Shown here: piece by piece, positions 8,789 through 18,974 of the stretch
How the letters are laid out: the number at the start of each line of letters is the position of its first letter
Numbering within the stretch: the stretch's first letter is position 1
Origin: Pseudomonadota bacterium
GTDB lineage: Bacteria > Pseudomonadota > Gammaproteobacteria > Burkholderiales > Burkholderiaceae_C
Assembly (NCBI GenBank): GCA_021841865.1
Contig: JAKCDM010000025.1
Location: 1 to 34,824, forward strand
Reading direction: 5' to 3'
Length of the DNA: 34,824 nucleotides
Made by a program: the position numbers and the translations under genes
Notes under the pieces: model-generated
What the model saw: only the letters and a program-made list of their open reading frames with translations
Database searches by the model: none
Told to the model about the DNA's origin: nothing

Positions 8789-10228
8789 TTATTCCACGGC
8801 CTTGCCGATGTCTTCGATGATCTTTTTGGCGTCCCCGAACACCATCATGGTTTTATCGAGGTAGAACAGTTCATTATCCAGCCCGGCATAGCCTGTGGCC
8901 ATCGAACGTTTGTTCACGATGACGGTCTTGGCCTTGTAGGCATCCAGAATCGGCATGCCGGCGATCGGCGACTTCGGGTCATTGCGGGCAGCCGGATTGA
9001 CCACGTCGTTGGCGCCCAGCACCACCGCGACGTCGGCCTGCGCGAATTCGGGATTGATGTCGTCCATCTCGAATACCTGGTCGTAGGGCACCTCGGCCTC
9101 GGCCAGCAGCACGTTCATGTGCCCGGGCATGCGCCCGGCCACCGGATGGATGGCGTATTTCACGCTCACACCATGCTCGGTGAGTTTCTGCGCCAGTTCC
9201 TTCAGCGCATGCTGAGCGCGCGCCACCGCCAGTCCGTAACCCGGAACGATGATCACGCTCTCGGCATTGGCCAGGATGAACGCGGCGTCGTCGGCGCTGC
9301 CCGAACGCACGCTGCGCTGCTGCGTCGCGGCGTCGCCAGCGGTCGACGATTCACCACCGAAGCCGCCCAGGATCACGTTGAAGAACGAGCGATTCATCGC
9401 CTTGCACATGATGTAGGACAGAATCGCCCCGCTCGACCCCACCAGGCTGCCGGCAATGATCAGCATGCTGTTTTCCAGCGAGAAGCCGATGCCCGCCGCG
9501 GCCCATCCGGAATAACTGTTGAGCATCGACACCACCACCGGCATGTCGGCACCGCCGATGGGAATGATGATCAGCACGCCGAGCACGAAGGCCAGCGCCA
9601 GCATCAACAGGAACGGGCCCCACTGCGCGTTGAACCAGAACAGCAGCCCCAGCCCCAGCGTGGCCAGCGCCAGCACCAGGTTGAGCTGGTGCTGGCCGGC
9701 GAATCGCACGGGCGCGCCCTGGAACAGGCGGAACTTGTACTTGCCCGACAGCTTGCCGAAGGCGATCACCGAACCGCTGAACGTGATCGCCCCGACGATG
9801 GCCCCGATGAACAGTTCCACCCGGTTGCCGTGCGGCAGCGCCATGCCCGGCGCCGCGACGATGCCGAAGGCGTGCGGCTCGGCCACCTCGGCGATCGCGA
9901 TGCACACCGCCGACAGGCCGATCATGCTGTGCATGAAGGCGACGAGCTCGGGCATCTTGGTCATCTGCACGCGCTTGGCCATCAGCGTGCCGATGGCACC
10001 GCCGACGACCAGCGCGACCAGCACGTAGACCAGGCCGGAAACGCCAGTGGCGCCTCCGATCTTGACAATCAGCGCAACGGTGGTCAGCACGGCGAGCGCC
10101 ATGCCGAGCATGCCGAACAGGTTGCCGCGCCGGCTGCTCGCCGGATGGGACAGACCCTTGAGGGCCTGAATGAAAAACACCGAGGCCACGAGGTACAGCA
10201 ACGTGACCAGATTCATGCTTAGGGTCAT
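8789..10228 (-). CDS. pntB: NAD(P) transhydrogenase beta subunit PntB
   Basis: PntB carries most of the membrane domain II and the NADP(H)-binding domain III of the proton-translocating transhydrogenase, which uses the proton gradient to reduce NADP+ with NADH. The 479-residue protein has about nine membrane helices in the first 270 residues. Domain III shows VPGYGLAVARAQHAL, HPVAGRMPGHMNVLLAEA, GANDVVNPAA and KRSMATGYAGLDN, all NADP-binding hallmarks. The first ATG (MTLSMNLV) is preceded by AAGGA at good spacing and was preferred to the ATG four codons later. It is the last gene of pntAA-pntAB-pntB. Confidence 0.97.
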   Translation of the reverse strand: MTLSMNLVTLLYLVASVFFIQALKGLSHPASSRRGNLFGMLGMALAVLTTVALIVKIGGATGVSGLVYVLVALVVGGAIGTLMAKRVQMTKMPELVAFMHSMIGLSAVCIAIAEVAEPHAFGIVAAPGMALPHGNRVELFIGAIVGAITFSGSVIAFGKLSGKYKFRLFQGAPVRFAGQHQLNLVLALATLGLGLLFWFNAQWGPFLLMLALAFVLGVLIIIPIGGADMPVVVSMLNSYSGWAAAGIGFSLENSMLIIAGSLVGSSGAILSYIMCKAMNRSFFNVILGGFGGESSTAGDAATQQRSVRSGSADDAAFILANAESVIIVPGYGLAVARAQHALKELAQKLTEHGVSVKYAIHPVAGRMPGHMNVLLAEAEVPYDQVFEMDDINPEFAQADVAVVLGANDVVNPAARNDPKSPIAGMPILDAYKAKTVIVNKRSMATGYAGLDNELFYLDKTMMVFGDAKKIIEDIGKAVE

Positions 10229-10256
10229 GACGAGATCCTTGGGTCGGCTCGTGGGC

Positions 10257-10571
10257 TCAGGCGCCGGACGCAGGCGTGGCGCGTTCCTTCTTCTTGAACA
10301 TCGCCAGCATGCGCCGGGTCACCAGGAAGCCACCGAACACGTTGACCGAGGCCATGGCCACCGCCAGCATGCCCATGACACGCCCGACCGGCGTGACGGT
10401 GAGCGCAGCCGCCAGCATCGCGCCCACCAGGATGATGGCCGAGATCGCGTTGGTCACCGACATCAGCGGCGTGTGCAAGGCGGGCGTGACGTTCCATACC
10501 ACGTGGTAGCCGACGTAGATCGACAGCACGAAAATCGTCAGGTTGATGATCAGGGGGGAAATCTCATGCAT
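10257..10571 (-). CDS. pntAB: NAD(P) transhydrogenase alpha-2 subunit PntAB
   Basis: A 104-residue membrane protein that corresponds to the C-terminal part of E. coli PntA. It contributes helices of domain II of the proton-translocating transhydrogenase. The sequence opens with [23 protein letters not shown], then [18 protein letters not shown] and [17 protein letters not shown], the conserved ends of this subunit. A strong GAGGAG lies just upstream of the ATG. The split of PntA into two chains is normal in many alpha- and betaproteobacteria and is not a frameshift: each part has its own ribosome binding site. Confidence 0.97.
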   Translation of the reverse strand: MHEISPLIINLTIFVLSIYVGYHVVWNVTPALHTPLMSVTNAISAIILVGAMLAAALTVTPVGRVMGMLAVAMASVNVFGGFLVTRRMLAMFKKKERATPASGA

Positions 10572-10597
10572 TTGCTTTCTCCTCGCGCGGGTGCCGT

Positions 10598-11719
10598 TCA
10601 GGCATTCTTGCGTCGAACTTCACCGCCGTGCGTCACAAGGCAGGCGTTCACGATGTCGTCATCCAGATTCAGCACCAGGCCTTTTTCCTTGTCCAGCACC
10701 AGTTTCAGGAAATCGAGCACGTTGCGCGCATAAAGGCTGGATGCATCGGCGGCCATCATCGCCGGCAGGTTGGTATGGCCGACCAGGCTCACGCCGTGCT
10801 TTTGCACCACGCGGTCGGGTTCGGTCAGCGGGCAGTTGCCGCCCTGCGCCGCGGCCATGTCCACCAGCACCGAGCCGGCGCGCATCGAGCGCACCATGTC
10901 CTCGCTGACCAGCACCGGCGCACGCCGCCCCGGAATCAGCGCCGTGGTGATCACGATGTCGGCCTGGCGCACGCGCGCAGCCACCTGCTCGGCCTGGCGC
11001 TGCAGCCACGACTGCGGCATCGGGCGCGCGTACCCGCCCACGCCCTGCGCGATCTCGCGCTCCTCGTCGGTCTCGAAGGGAACGTCGATGAACTTCGCTC
11101 CCAGCGACTCGACCTGCTCGCGCGCCGCCGGGCGCACGTCGGAGGCCTCGACCACCGCGCCCAGGCGCTTGGCCGTGGCGATGGCCTGCAGTCCGGCCAC
11201 GCCCGCGCCGAGGATCACCACGCGCGCCGCCTTGACCGTGCCGGCCGCGGTCATCAGCATCGGCATGAAGCGCGGATACAGGTCGGCGGCCAGCAGCACC
11301 GCCTTGTAGCCGGCGATGTTCGCCTGGCTCGACAGCACGTCCAGGCTCTGCGCGCGAGTCGTGCGCGGCGCCGCCTCCAGCGCGAAGGCGCTCAGTCCGG
11401 CCGCGGCCATCGCCTGCAGCCCGTCGTTGTCGAAGGGCTCGAGCATGCCCACCACGGTGGCGCCCGCGCGCATCATCGTCAGCTCCGGCGCCTGCGGCCG
11501 GCGCACCTTGAGCACCAGGTCCGCGCCCAGCGCCTGCGCCGCGTCCACCAGGCTGGCGCCGACCGCGGCGTAGTCCTGGTCGAGCACCCCGGCGCGCTCG
11601 CCGGCCCCGGCCTGCACCAGCACCTCGTGCTGCTGCGCAACCAGCTTCTTCACCGTCTCCGCGGTGGCGGCAACGCGTGCCTCGCCCGCCACGGTCTCGG
11701 CCGCAACGCCTATGCGCAT
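10598..11719 (-). CDS. pntAA: NAD(P) transhydrogenase alpha-1 subunit PntAA
   Basis: The soluble NAD(H)-binding domain I of the transhydrogenase, 373 residues, homologous to alanine dehydrogenase. The Rossmann motif is [21 protein letters not shown] followed by the acidic residue in EASDVRP. Other family segments are [23 protein letters not shown], and [16 protein letters not shown]. The start MRIGVAAET has an excellent Shine-Dalgarno (AGGAGGGG). It heads the operon; a candidate promoter lies 30-60 bases upstream. No missing residues were noticed. Confidence 0.97.
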   Translation of the reverse strand: MRIGVAAETVAGEARVAATAETVKKLVAQQHEVLVQAGAGERAGVLDQDYAAVGASLVDAAQALGADLVLKVRRPQAPELTMMRAGATVVGMLEPFDNDGLQAMAAAGLSAFALEAAPRTTRAQSLDVLSSQANIAGYKAVLLAADLYPRFMPMLMTAAGTVKAARVVILGAGVAGLQAIATAKRLGAVVEASDVRPAAREQVESLGAKFIDVPFETDEEREIAQGVGGYARPMPQSWLQRQAEQVAARVRQADIVITTALIPGRRAPVLVSEDMVRSMRAGSVLVDMAAAQGGNCPLTEPDRVVQKHGVSLVGHTNLPAMMAADASSLYARNVLDFLKLVLDKEKGLVLNLDDDIVNACLVTHGGEVRRKNA

Positions 11720-11748
11720 GGAAATCCCCTCCTGGATCGAAACCACCG

Positions 11749-11779
11749 ATTATGGATGAAAGCCGCTCGATTGCCGCAA
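11749..11779 (-). promoter_or_regulatory. pntAA: Candidate sigma-70 promoter of the pnt operon
   Basis: On the minus strand TTGCGG (11779-11774) and CATAAT (11754-11749) are separated by 19 bases. The -10 matches five of six bases; the spacing is long. The predicted start near 11742 would leave a leader of about 22 bases that includes the Shine-Dalgarno. Confidence 0.45.
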
Positions 11780-11896
11780 ATGCGAATTGCGGGACCGCGC
11801 GCCCGATGCTGCCGAGCGACAGGCCCTGCGCGCCGGCACAATGTCGCCTTCCCTGCCGCCGGCGCCGTGCCGCCCTGCCGCGCCGGCCCACGAGCC

Positions 11897-13478
<1,582 letters not shown>

Positions 13479-13485
13479 GCCCCAG

Positions 13486-13847
13486 GGTGTGTGGGCCCCC
13501 TCCGTCGCGGGGGGCGACCCCCGCTCCGTCCCCCCGAGGGGGACAACCCCTGCCTTGGGGCGGCCCTGCGGCAGGAGGTTTCCTGGCAGCGGAGGGAACC
13601 GCGTGGGCGTGGGATTTTCAGGCAGGCTCCATAGCCGCCTGCGGCGGCCCAAGACCAACATCACCATGGTCGTGGTATACCTTGGGCCGCCGCAGGCGGC
13701 TATGCACCGCCACCTGAAACCGGCGGCCACCCCCACACTCGCCGCTGTCCAGGGCACTCCCGCCGCAGAGCCGCCTCAAGGCGGGGTGCGTCCCCCTCGG
13801 GGGGATGGAGCCGGGGCCGCCCCCGGCGACAGAGGGGGCTCACACCC
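13486..13847. repeat. Large imperfect palindromic intergenic element
   Basis: The gap between mnmA and the csoR-like gene (384 bases) is almost entirely one inverted repeat. The innermost arms are a perfect 23-bp pair (13631-13653 and 13681-13703, beginning ATAGCCGCCTGCGG) around a 27-base loop. Outside them the similarity continues for arms of about 167 bases each, at my visual estimate roughly three quarters identical, ending in GGTGTGTGGGCCCCCTCC on the left and its diverged counterpart on the right. No coding potential is seen. It would form a long hairpin in RNA from either side and probably ends both convergent transcripts. It may be a miniature mobile element or an inverted duplication of an older intergenic repeat. 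No clear target duplication was found. Confidence 0.8.
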
Positions 13848-13862
13848 CGGAGGGGGCCCACA

Positions 13863-14153
13863 TCAAGCCATGCGCGCCAGCAGCGTCTCCATCTCTTCCA
13901 TCATCGAGTCCAGGCGCGCCTTCTCGGCGTGACCCGACTCCAGGCGCGCGTCGAGCTCCTGCTCGATGAAACACACCGTCATGCGCACGAAGGTGCTGTC
14001 CAGCGCCTTGCGCACGGCCGACAGCTGCTGGGCCACCTTCAGGCACGGCTCGCCTTCGTCGATCATGCGCTGGACGCCGCGCAGCTGCCCTTCGGCGCGC
14101 TTGAGCCGGTTCAGGATGTCGGTGCGCGACGCGGCGTTGGTGAGAACGGACAT
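13863..14153 (-). CDS. CsoR/RcnR/FrmR-family (DUF156) transcriptional repressor, atypical
   Basis: A 96-residue all-helical repressor of the family that includes CsoR (Cu), RcnR (Ni/Co), FrmR (formaldehyde) and CstR (persulfide). ILNRLKRAEGQLRGVQRMI is the family's first helix and QQLSAVRKAL the second. The usual first ligand is present (Cys37 in GEPC), but the positions equivalent to the His and Cys/His ligands 25 and 29 residues later are Phe62 and Glu66. Instead there is a cysteine one residue earlier (Cys61 in MTVCFIEQEL). This points to thiol or redox sensing rather than standard copper or nickel binding, which is inference. The start MSVLTNA has GGAG at good spacing; an upstream ATG adds residues unlike the family. 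GGGTAT boxes lie before it. Confidence 0.88.
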   Translation of the reverse strand: MSVLTNAASRTDILNRLKRAEGQLRGVQRMIDEGEPCLKVAQQLSAVRKALDSTFVRMTVCFIEQELDARLESGHAEKARLDSMMEEMETLLARMA

Positions 14154-14219
14154 CGGGTGTCTCCGCAAATGGTGGAATCGGCAGCTGCTTCGAGGGCCCG
14201 GCCCTGGCAGGCTCTTCAA

Positions 14220-14251
14220 ATACCCCGGGGGGCGGTGCCGATGATACCCAC
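14220..14251 (-). promoter_or_regulatory. Two GGGTAT boxes upstream of the CsoR-family gene (candidate operator)
   Basis: On the minus strand the gap before the repressor gene contains CCAGTGGGTATCATC and CCGGGGTATTTGAAG about 20 bases apart. The same core, CCAGGGGTATATGAG, overlaps the -10 of the tolC promoter. G-rich boxes next to TAT/TAC are typical of operators of this repressor family. Autoregulation is therefore plausible but unproven. Confidence 0.45.
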
Positions 14252-14266
14252 TGGCGGGACGGCGTG

Positions 14267-14488
14267 TCAGCGAGCGCAGGCAGCGACGTCACGCACTCCC
14301 AGGCGTCGCAGGATCAACGCCATCGGGCAGAAGTTGCTGAAACCGAACTGCAGCAGGTTGGCCCCGACGAAGGCGGTGAACCAGAGAAACCAGCTCGACA
14401 CGTACAGCGGGCTTGCCGGTGCGCCGAGCAGCAGGGAGATCAGGATGAAGCTTCCGGCGAAGACCCGGATGTAACGTTCGACGGTCAT
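14267..14488 (-). CDS. DUF2892 (YgaP transmembrane-like) membrane protein
   Basis: A 73-residue protein with two hydrophobic helices (FAGSFILISLLLG and WFLWFTAFVGANLLQFGF) and the C-terminal signature GFSNFCPMALILRRLG. This is the DUF2892 family, the membrane part of the rhodanese YgaP and of many small stand-alone proteins found near sulfur-handling genes. It has no rhodanese domain here. Three Cys residues are absent from the helices except the conserved FCPM and one near the C-terminus. AAGGACG precedes the ATG. It lies between the RND pump gene and the CsoR-family gene on the same strand, so it may be part of that stress-response unit. Its biochemical role is unknown. Confidence 0.85.
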   Translation of the reverse strand: MTVERYIRVFAGSFILISLLLGAPASPLYVSSWFLWFTAFVGANLLQFGFSNFCPMALILRRLGVRDVAACAR

Positions 14489-14529
14489 GGTGGACGTCCT
14501 TGGGATGATGGGAAATCTGGGGAATCGAT

Positions 14530-14565
14530 GTTGCCGGAGCCTGGCAGCAGGTGCGGCCCGGCAAC
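14530..14565 (-). terminator. Hairpin just after the RND pump gene
   Basis: GTTGCCGG and CCGGCAAC form a perfect 8-bp stem with a 20-base loop, starting eight bases after the pump gene's stop. On the minus strand no T-run follows; a T5 run is on the plus-strand side. It may attenuate read-through from the pump operon into the DUF2892 gene. Confidence 0.4.
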
Positions 14566-14572
14566 GCCTTTT

Positions 14573-17500
14573 TCAAGCCGCCGAGCCTGGCTGGCTTCGC
14601 CGGCTCCACATGTAGTACAGCAACGGGATCACGACCAGCGTGAGCAGCGTCGACACCAGGGTGCCGAACACCAGCGACACGGCGAGCCCGCCGAACACCG
14701 GATCGGTGACCATGATGGCCGAGCCGAACATGATCGCCAGCGCAGTCAGCAGGATCGGGCGCAGGCGAACCGCGCCCGCCTGGGCCACGGCCTGCTCCAG
14801 GCTGAAGCCGCGAGTTCGGTACTCGACGATGAAGTCGATGAGCAGCAGCGAATTGCGCACGACGATTCCCGCCAGCGCGATGACCCCGATCATCGACGTG
14901 GCGGTGAATGCCTGGTGAGTCAGCCAGTGACCGGGGAACACGCCAAGCAGGGTCAGCGGAATGGCCCCCATGACGATCAGGGGCAGCACGAAGGAGCGGT
15001 AGTACGCAACCAGCAACAGGTAGATGAACAGCAACGCGACGATGAAGGCCGAGCCCAGGTCGCGGAACACGTCCAGGGTCAGTCGCATCTCGCCGCCCCA
15101 CCGCAGCTGCACCCCGCGCAGGCCCGACGGCGGCGTCGGCACGAAGCCCAGGTTGCCGGTGTGCACCGCGACCGCGGGAATCGGTTGCGCGCCGTCGAGC
15201 CGGCTGTTCAGGCTCAGCGTGGCGTATACCGGACTGGCGCCGAGCATCTCGCCACTGACGTAGACCACCGGGTGCTGGTCGCGGGTATAGATCGGGCGCG
15301 CGCGCCGCACCGTCTCGACATCGGCGAAACTGCCCAGCGGAACCAGCGTGCCGTCGGCGGCGCGCAACGGCAGGTCGAGCAACTGGCGCAGGCGCTGGCG
15401 TCCAGCGCGATCCAGGCGCACGACGATGTCGACCGGCTCGAGCGCGCCCGGCACATGCAGCGCGCCCACCTTGGCGCCGGCCATCAGCGGGCGCAACAGG
15501 CTCGCCACGTCGCCGGGCGTGATGCCGGCCAGCGCCGCCTTGCGCAGGTCCACGTGCACGCGGTACTCGGAGCTGGGCGCGCTGACCGAATCGTCCTGGT
15601 TGATCATGCCGTAGGTGTGATCGAAATCCCGCAGCACGGCAGGCGCCAGTCGACGCAGCTGCGAATAGTCGGGGCCGAACAGCTCGGCCTGGATCTGCGA
15701 GCGCACCGGCGGGCCCGGCGGAGTCTCGAACAGCTTGATGCGCGTGCCGGGGAAGCGCGCGCGCACCGGCGCCAGCTCGTTCCACAGCGCCTGCACGATC
15801 TCGTGGGAGCTGCGCGCGCGCTGCGACTTCGGCAGCAGGTTGACGCGCAGCTGCGCCAGCTCGTCGCCGCGGGCCAGGCTGTCGCCTCGCACCAGCGCCG
15901 CGAAATCCAGCGGCGCGGGCTGACCGACGAAGGTCTGCCAGTCGACGACTTCGGGCACGCGCGCCAGCACATCGCCGCAGGCGCGCGCCACCTGGTCGGT
16001 GAATTCCAGCGGTGAACCCGCGGGGGTGTCGACCTCCAGCAGGAAACTGCCGGTGTTGTCGAAGGGCAGCATGCGCAATTCCACGCCCAGCGGCGACAGC
16101 GGCCCGTTCATGCCGGACGGGCGCAGGAATTGCCACGCCGGCATCATCAGCGCGCCCAGCAGAGCCACGCCGACCAGCCCCAGCAGGGTCCAGCGCGCGC
16201 CGCGGTTGTGCAGCAGCGGAGTGAACAGCCGCAGGTAGGTCGCCTGCATGCGCCCGCCGTGGGCTGCCTCGGACTGCTGCAGTTCGCGTTCGGCTCGCTG
16301 CGCCTCACGCTGCGCCTTGCGCCACAGCCAGCGCCGGGATGCCCAGGGCACCACGGTGTAGGCCATGAACAGCGATGTTCCCATGGCGACGGGCACGTTG
16401 ATCGGGATCGGGCGCATGAACGGCCCCATCATGCCGGTGACGAAGGCCATCGGCACGAAGGCGAGGATCACCGCCAGCGTGGCCATGTTGGTCGGACTGC
16501 CGATCTCGTCGGTCGCCGCCACCACGGTGGCGGCGAAGCCCTGCGCCGAGCCGCCGTGCCCGGCGTGCAGATGCCGGTGGATGTTCTCGATCACCACCAC
16601 CGAATCGTCGACCAGCAGTCCCAGCGCGAGAATCAGCGCGAACAGCGTGATACGGTTGATGGTCTGTCCGATCAGCAGGTCGACGAGCAGCACCGCGCAC
16701 AGGATCAGCGGCACGGTCAGCGTGACGATGCCGGCCTCGCGCCAGCCCAGGAACAGCCACAGCAGCAGCGACACGCTGACGATGGCCACGCCCAGATGCT
16801 CGATCAGCGTGTTCACCGCCTCGTCGGCCTTGGCGCCGTCGTTGCGCGTCACCGTGACGTCGACGCCCTGCGGCAGCGCCCACGCGCGCACCTGGTCGAG
16901 ACGATGCAGCACGGCATCGGTGACCACGACGGCGTTGGTGCCGGCCTTCTTGGCGATGGCCAGGGTCACCGCGCTGCGCTCGGCGCCGACGTCGTGCCCG
17001 TGCGACGCGGGCCCCCATGCGAAATGCGACAACTGGTCGACCTCGGCCGGACCGTCGACCACGCGCGCCACGTCCTTCAGGTAGACCGGCTTGCCGCCGG
17101 GAGCGCCGATCATCAGGTCGCCCACGGCGCGCGCGTCGGGCAGCAGGCTGTCCAGGCGCACCGGCGTGACGCGGTTGTCGTCGACCAGGTTGCCCAGCGG
17201 CGCGGCCACGTTGCTGGCGCGCAGCACCTGCTCGAGCTGCTGCAGCGACACGCCGCTGGCGGCCAGGCGCGCCGGTGAGATCCAGACATTCACGGCGCGC
17301 GGCGCGCCCCCAACGACCTCGCTGAACGACACGCCGGGAACTCCGCGCAACTGCACCAGCAGCTTCTGCGCGACATCGCGCAGTTGCTCGCCGTCCAGGC
17401 TCCTCGACGACAGGGTCAGCGTCAGCACCGGGACATCGTCGACATCGACCGGCTTGACCACCGGCTGGCTCGCACCGGGGGGGATGCGATCCAGGTTCTG

Positions 17501-17875
17501 CATCAGCTGGTTGTACATCTTGACCAGGCTGCGCTCCTGGTCCTGCCCGACCTTGAACTGCACGGTGACCACACCGTAGTCGCTGGCCGCGTAGCCGAAG
17601 GTGTGGTCGACCCCAGACATCGAGGCCATGATGGCCTCCAGCGGGCGAACGACGAGTCGCTCGATCTCATCGGGCGACGCCCCCGGCTTGCTGACGATGA
17701 TGTTGGCGGCCGGGACGACGATCTTCGGGTTGTACTCGCGCGGCGTGACCAGCAGCGCGAGCGCTCCGGCCAGGCTCAGCGCCAGCATGATCAGCGCGGT
17801 GATCTTCGAATCGATGAAGGTCCGCGCCAGGCGCCCGGCCAGCGACGAGACCTTCGCGGCAGGCGCGTCAGCCAC
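14573..17875 (-). CDS. RND-family efflux transporter permease
   Basis: A 1100-residue inner-membrane proton antiporter of the RND superfamily. It has the usual two halves: a membrane helix near residue 30, a large periplasmic loop, helices 2-6, a second loop, and helices 8-12 ending at LVVIPLLYYMW. The fourth helix carries ILALGLLVDDSVVVIEN with the paired Asp423-Asp424 of the proton relay, which fits multidrug or organic-compound pumps; heavy-metal pumps of the CusA/CzcA type have a different pattern there. TATSMIGVIALAGIVVRNSLLL near the C-terminus places it in a subgroup distinct from AcrB. Its ATG overlaps the adaptor gene's stop by eight bases. The substrate is unknown. Confidence 0.92.
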   Translation of the reverse strand: MADAPAAKVSSLAGRLARTFIDSKITALIMLALSLAGALALLVTPREYNPKIVVPAANIIVSKPGASPDEIERLVVRPLEAIMASMSGVDHTFGYAASDYGVVTVQFKVGQDQERSLVKMYNQLMQNLDRIPPGASQPVVKPVDVDDVPVLTLTLSSRSLDGEQLRDVAQKLLVQLRGVPGVSFSEVVGGAPRAVNVWISPARLAASGVSLQQLEQVLRASNVAAPLGNLVDDNRVTPVRLDSLLPDARAVGDLMIGAPGGKPVYLKDVARVVDGPAEVDQLSHFAWGPASHGHDVGAERSAVTLAIAKKAGTNAVVVTDAVLHRLDQVRAWALPQGVDVTVTRNDGAKADEAVNTLIEHLGVAIVSVSLLLWLFLGWREAGIVTLTVPLILCAVLLVDLLIGQTINRITLFALILALGLLVDDSVVVIENIHRHLHAGHGGSAQGFAATVVAATDEIGSPTNMATLAVILAFVPMAFVTGMMGPFMRPIPINVPVAMGTSLFMAYTVVPWASRRWLWRKAQREAQRAERELQQSEAAHGGRMQATYLRLFTPLLHNRGARWTLLGLVGVALLGALMMPAWQFLRPSGMNGPLSPLGVELRMLPFDNTGSFLLEVDTPAGSPLEFTDQVARACGDVLARVPEVVDWQTFVGQPAPLDFAALVRGDSLARGDELAQLRVNLLPKSQRARSSHEIVQALWNELAPVRARFPGTRIKLFETPPGPPVRSQIQAELFGPDYSQLRRLAPAVLRDFDHTYGMINQDDSVSAPSSEYRVHVDLRKAALAGITPGDVASLLRPLMAGAKVGALHVPGALEPVDIVVRLDRAGRQRLRQLLDLPLRAADGTLVPLGSFADVETVRRARPIYTRDQHPVVYVSGEMLGASPVYATLSLNSRLDGAQPIPAVAVHTGNLGFVPTPPSGLRGVQLRWGGEMRLTLDVFRDLGSAFIVALLFIYLLLVAYYRSFVLPLIVMGAIPLTLLGVFPGHWLTHQAFTATSMIGVIALAGIVVRNSLLLIDFIVEYRTRGFSLEQAVAQAGAVRLRPILLTALAIMFGSAIMVTDPVFGGLAVSLVFGTLVSTLLTLVVIPLLYYMWSRRSQPGSAA

Positions 17876-18974
17876 GGGCGCCTCCGACGATGCGCACCCC
17901 GTTCTCGACCTCGTCGAGGTGGTCGAGCACCACCGTGTCGCCGGCGCGCAGGCCCGCCTGCACGTCGACCTGGCCGCCGGCGGCCTCGCCCAGGCGCACC
18001 AGGCGGAAATGCGCGATGCCCGACGCGTCGACGACGAACACGCCGGTCATGCCCGCGCGCTGCACGATGGCCGCGCCAGGCACTCGCAGCTGCGCCTGCT
18101 GCGCGCCGGCGAGCTCGACCTGCACGTACTGTCCGCTGCTCAGGCCGCTGCCGGCGGGCAGGTCGAGCTTGGCCGCGTGGGTGCGCGCCACCGGATCGGC
18201 CACCGGCACGATGCTCGCGACGCGGGCATCGAGTTCGCGGGCGCCGGCGCGCACCCGCACGACGTCGCCGACCCGCAGGCGCTCGAACAGCTCCTGCGGA
18301 AGCTGCACCTGAACCTGGGGAGCGCCGCCGCCGTCGATCACCAGCACCGGCCGGCCGGGACTCGCGAGGTCGCCGCTGCTGGCGAGCTTTTGCGCGACCA
18401 CGCCGTCGATCGGCGCGCGCACCGTGGCGTACGGCCATTGCGCCGATGCGCCGGCGGCCGCAGCGCGGGCGGCGGCAAGCTGCTCGCGCGCCACGCGCGC
18501 GCGCAGTTGCACCTGCTCCCACTGCTGGCGGGGAATCGCCTCGGCGTGGTACAGGTCCCCGTAGCGCCGCAGGTCGGAATCGGCCTGCGCGAGCTGCGCC
18601 TGGGCCTGGGCGAGCTGGGCCTGGGCCTGGCCGCTTTGCGCGCGCAACTCGGGGGCATCGACCTCGAACAGCACCTGTCCGGCCTGCACGGCCTGCCCCT
18701 CCTGGACACGCAGACCGCGTATGTAGCCGCTCAGGCGCGAAGCCACCTGCACGCTGTGGCGAGCCACCACGGTGCCGGGCAACTGCACGAAGCCCGCTCG
18801 ATCCACGCTGCCGACCACCGCCGTCGCGGCGGACACGCTGCGCACGGCGCCGCCCGCCGCGGGTTCGACGTGGCGCCCGCAGGCGGCGAGCACGGCGCAG
18901 ATGGCCAGGCCGAGCAGCGCGCGTCGCGCGGCGCGGCCCGGCAGGAAGCTTGCTGGAACAGGCGCTTGGTTCAT
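17868..18974 (-). CDS. RND efflux periplasmic adaptor (membrane fusion protein), lipoprotein
   Basis: The 368-residue adaptor linking the RND permease to the outer-membrane channel. It has a lipoprotein signal (LAICAVLAAC, Cys at about residue 32). Then come the barrel/lipoyl half GTVVARHSVQVASRLSGYI and GQVLFEVDAPEL, an Ala/Gln-rich alpha-hairpin with repeats of AQAQLAQ (residues about 115-180), and the second lipoyl half PYATVRAPIDGVVAQKLASS. The C-terminal part ends in GLRAGDTVVLDHLDEVENG. The start overlaps the tolC-like stop (ATGA), so all three pump genes are translationally coupled. Confidence 0.93.
   Translation of the reverse strand: MNQAPVPASFLPGRAARRALLGLAICAVLAACGRHVEPAAGGAVRSVSAATAVVGSVDRAGFVQLPGTVVARHSVQVASRLSGYIRGLRVQEGQAVQAGQVLFEVDAPELRAQSGQAQAQLAQAQAQLAQADSDLRRYGDLYHAEAIPRQQWEQVQLRARVAREQLAAARAAAAGASAQWPYATVRAPIDGVVAQKLASSGDLASPGRPVLVIDGGGAPQVQVQLPQELFERLRVGDVVRVRAGARELDARVASIVPVADPVARTHAAKLDLPAGSGLSSGQYVQVELAGAQQAQLRVPGAAIVQRAGMTGVFVVDASGIAHFRLVRLGEAAGGQVDVQAGLRAGDTVVLDHLDEVENGVRIVGGARG

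Noticed and set aside
10257-11719. Possible frameshift in pntA because it is in two pieces
   Set aside because: Each piece has its own Shine-Dalgarno and normal ends; the split pntAA/pntAB form is standard in this group.
14573-17875. Heavy-metal (CusA/CzcA) assignment for the RND permease
   Set aside because: The fourth membrane helix has a paired Asp (VDDSVVVIEN) unlike the metal-pump pattern, and no metal-relay methionine cluster was recognised.
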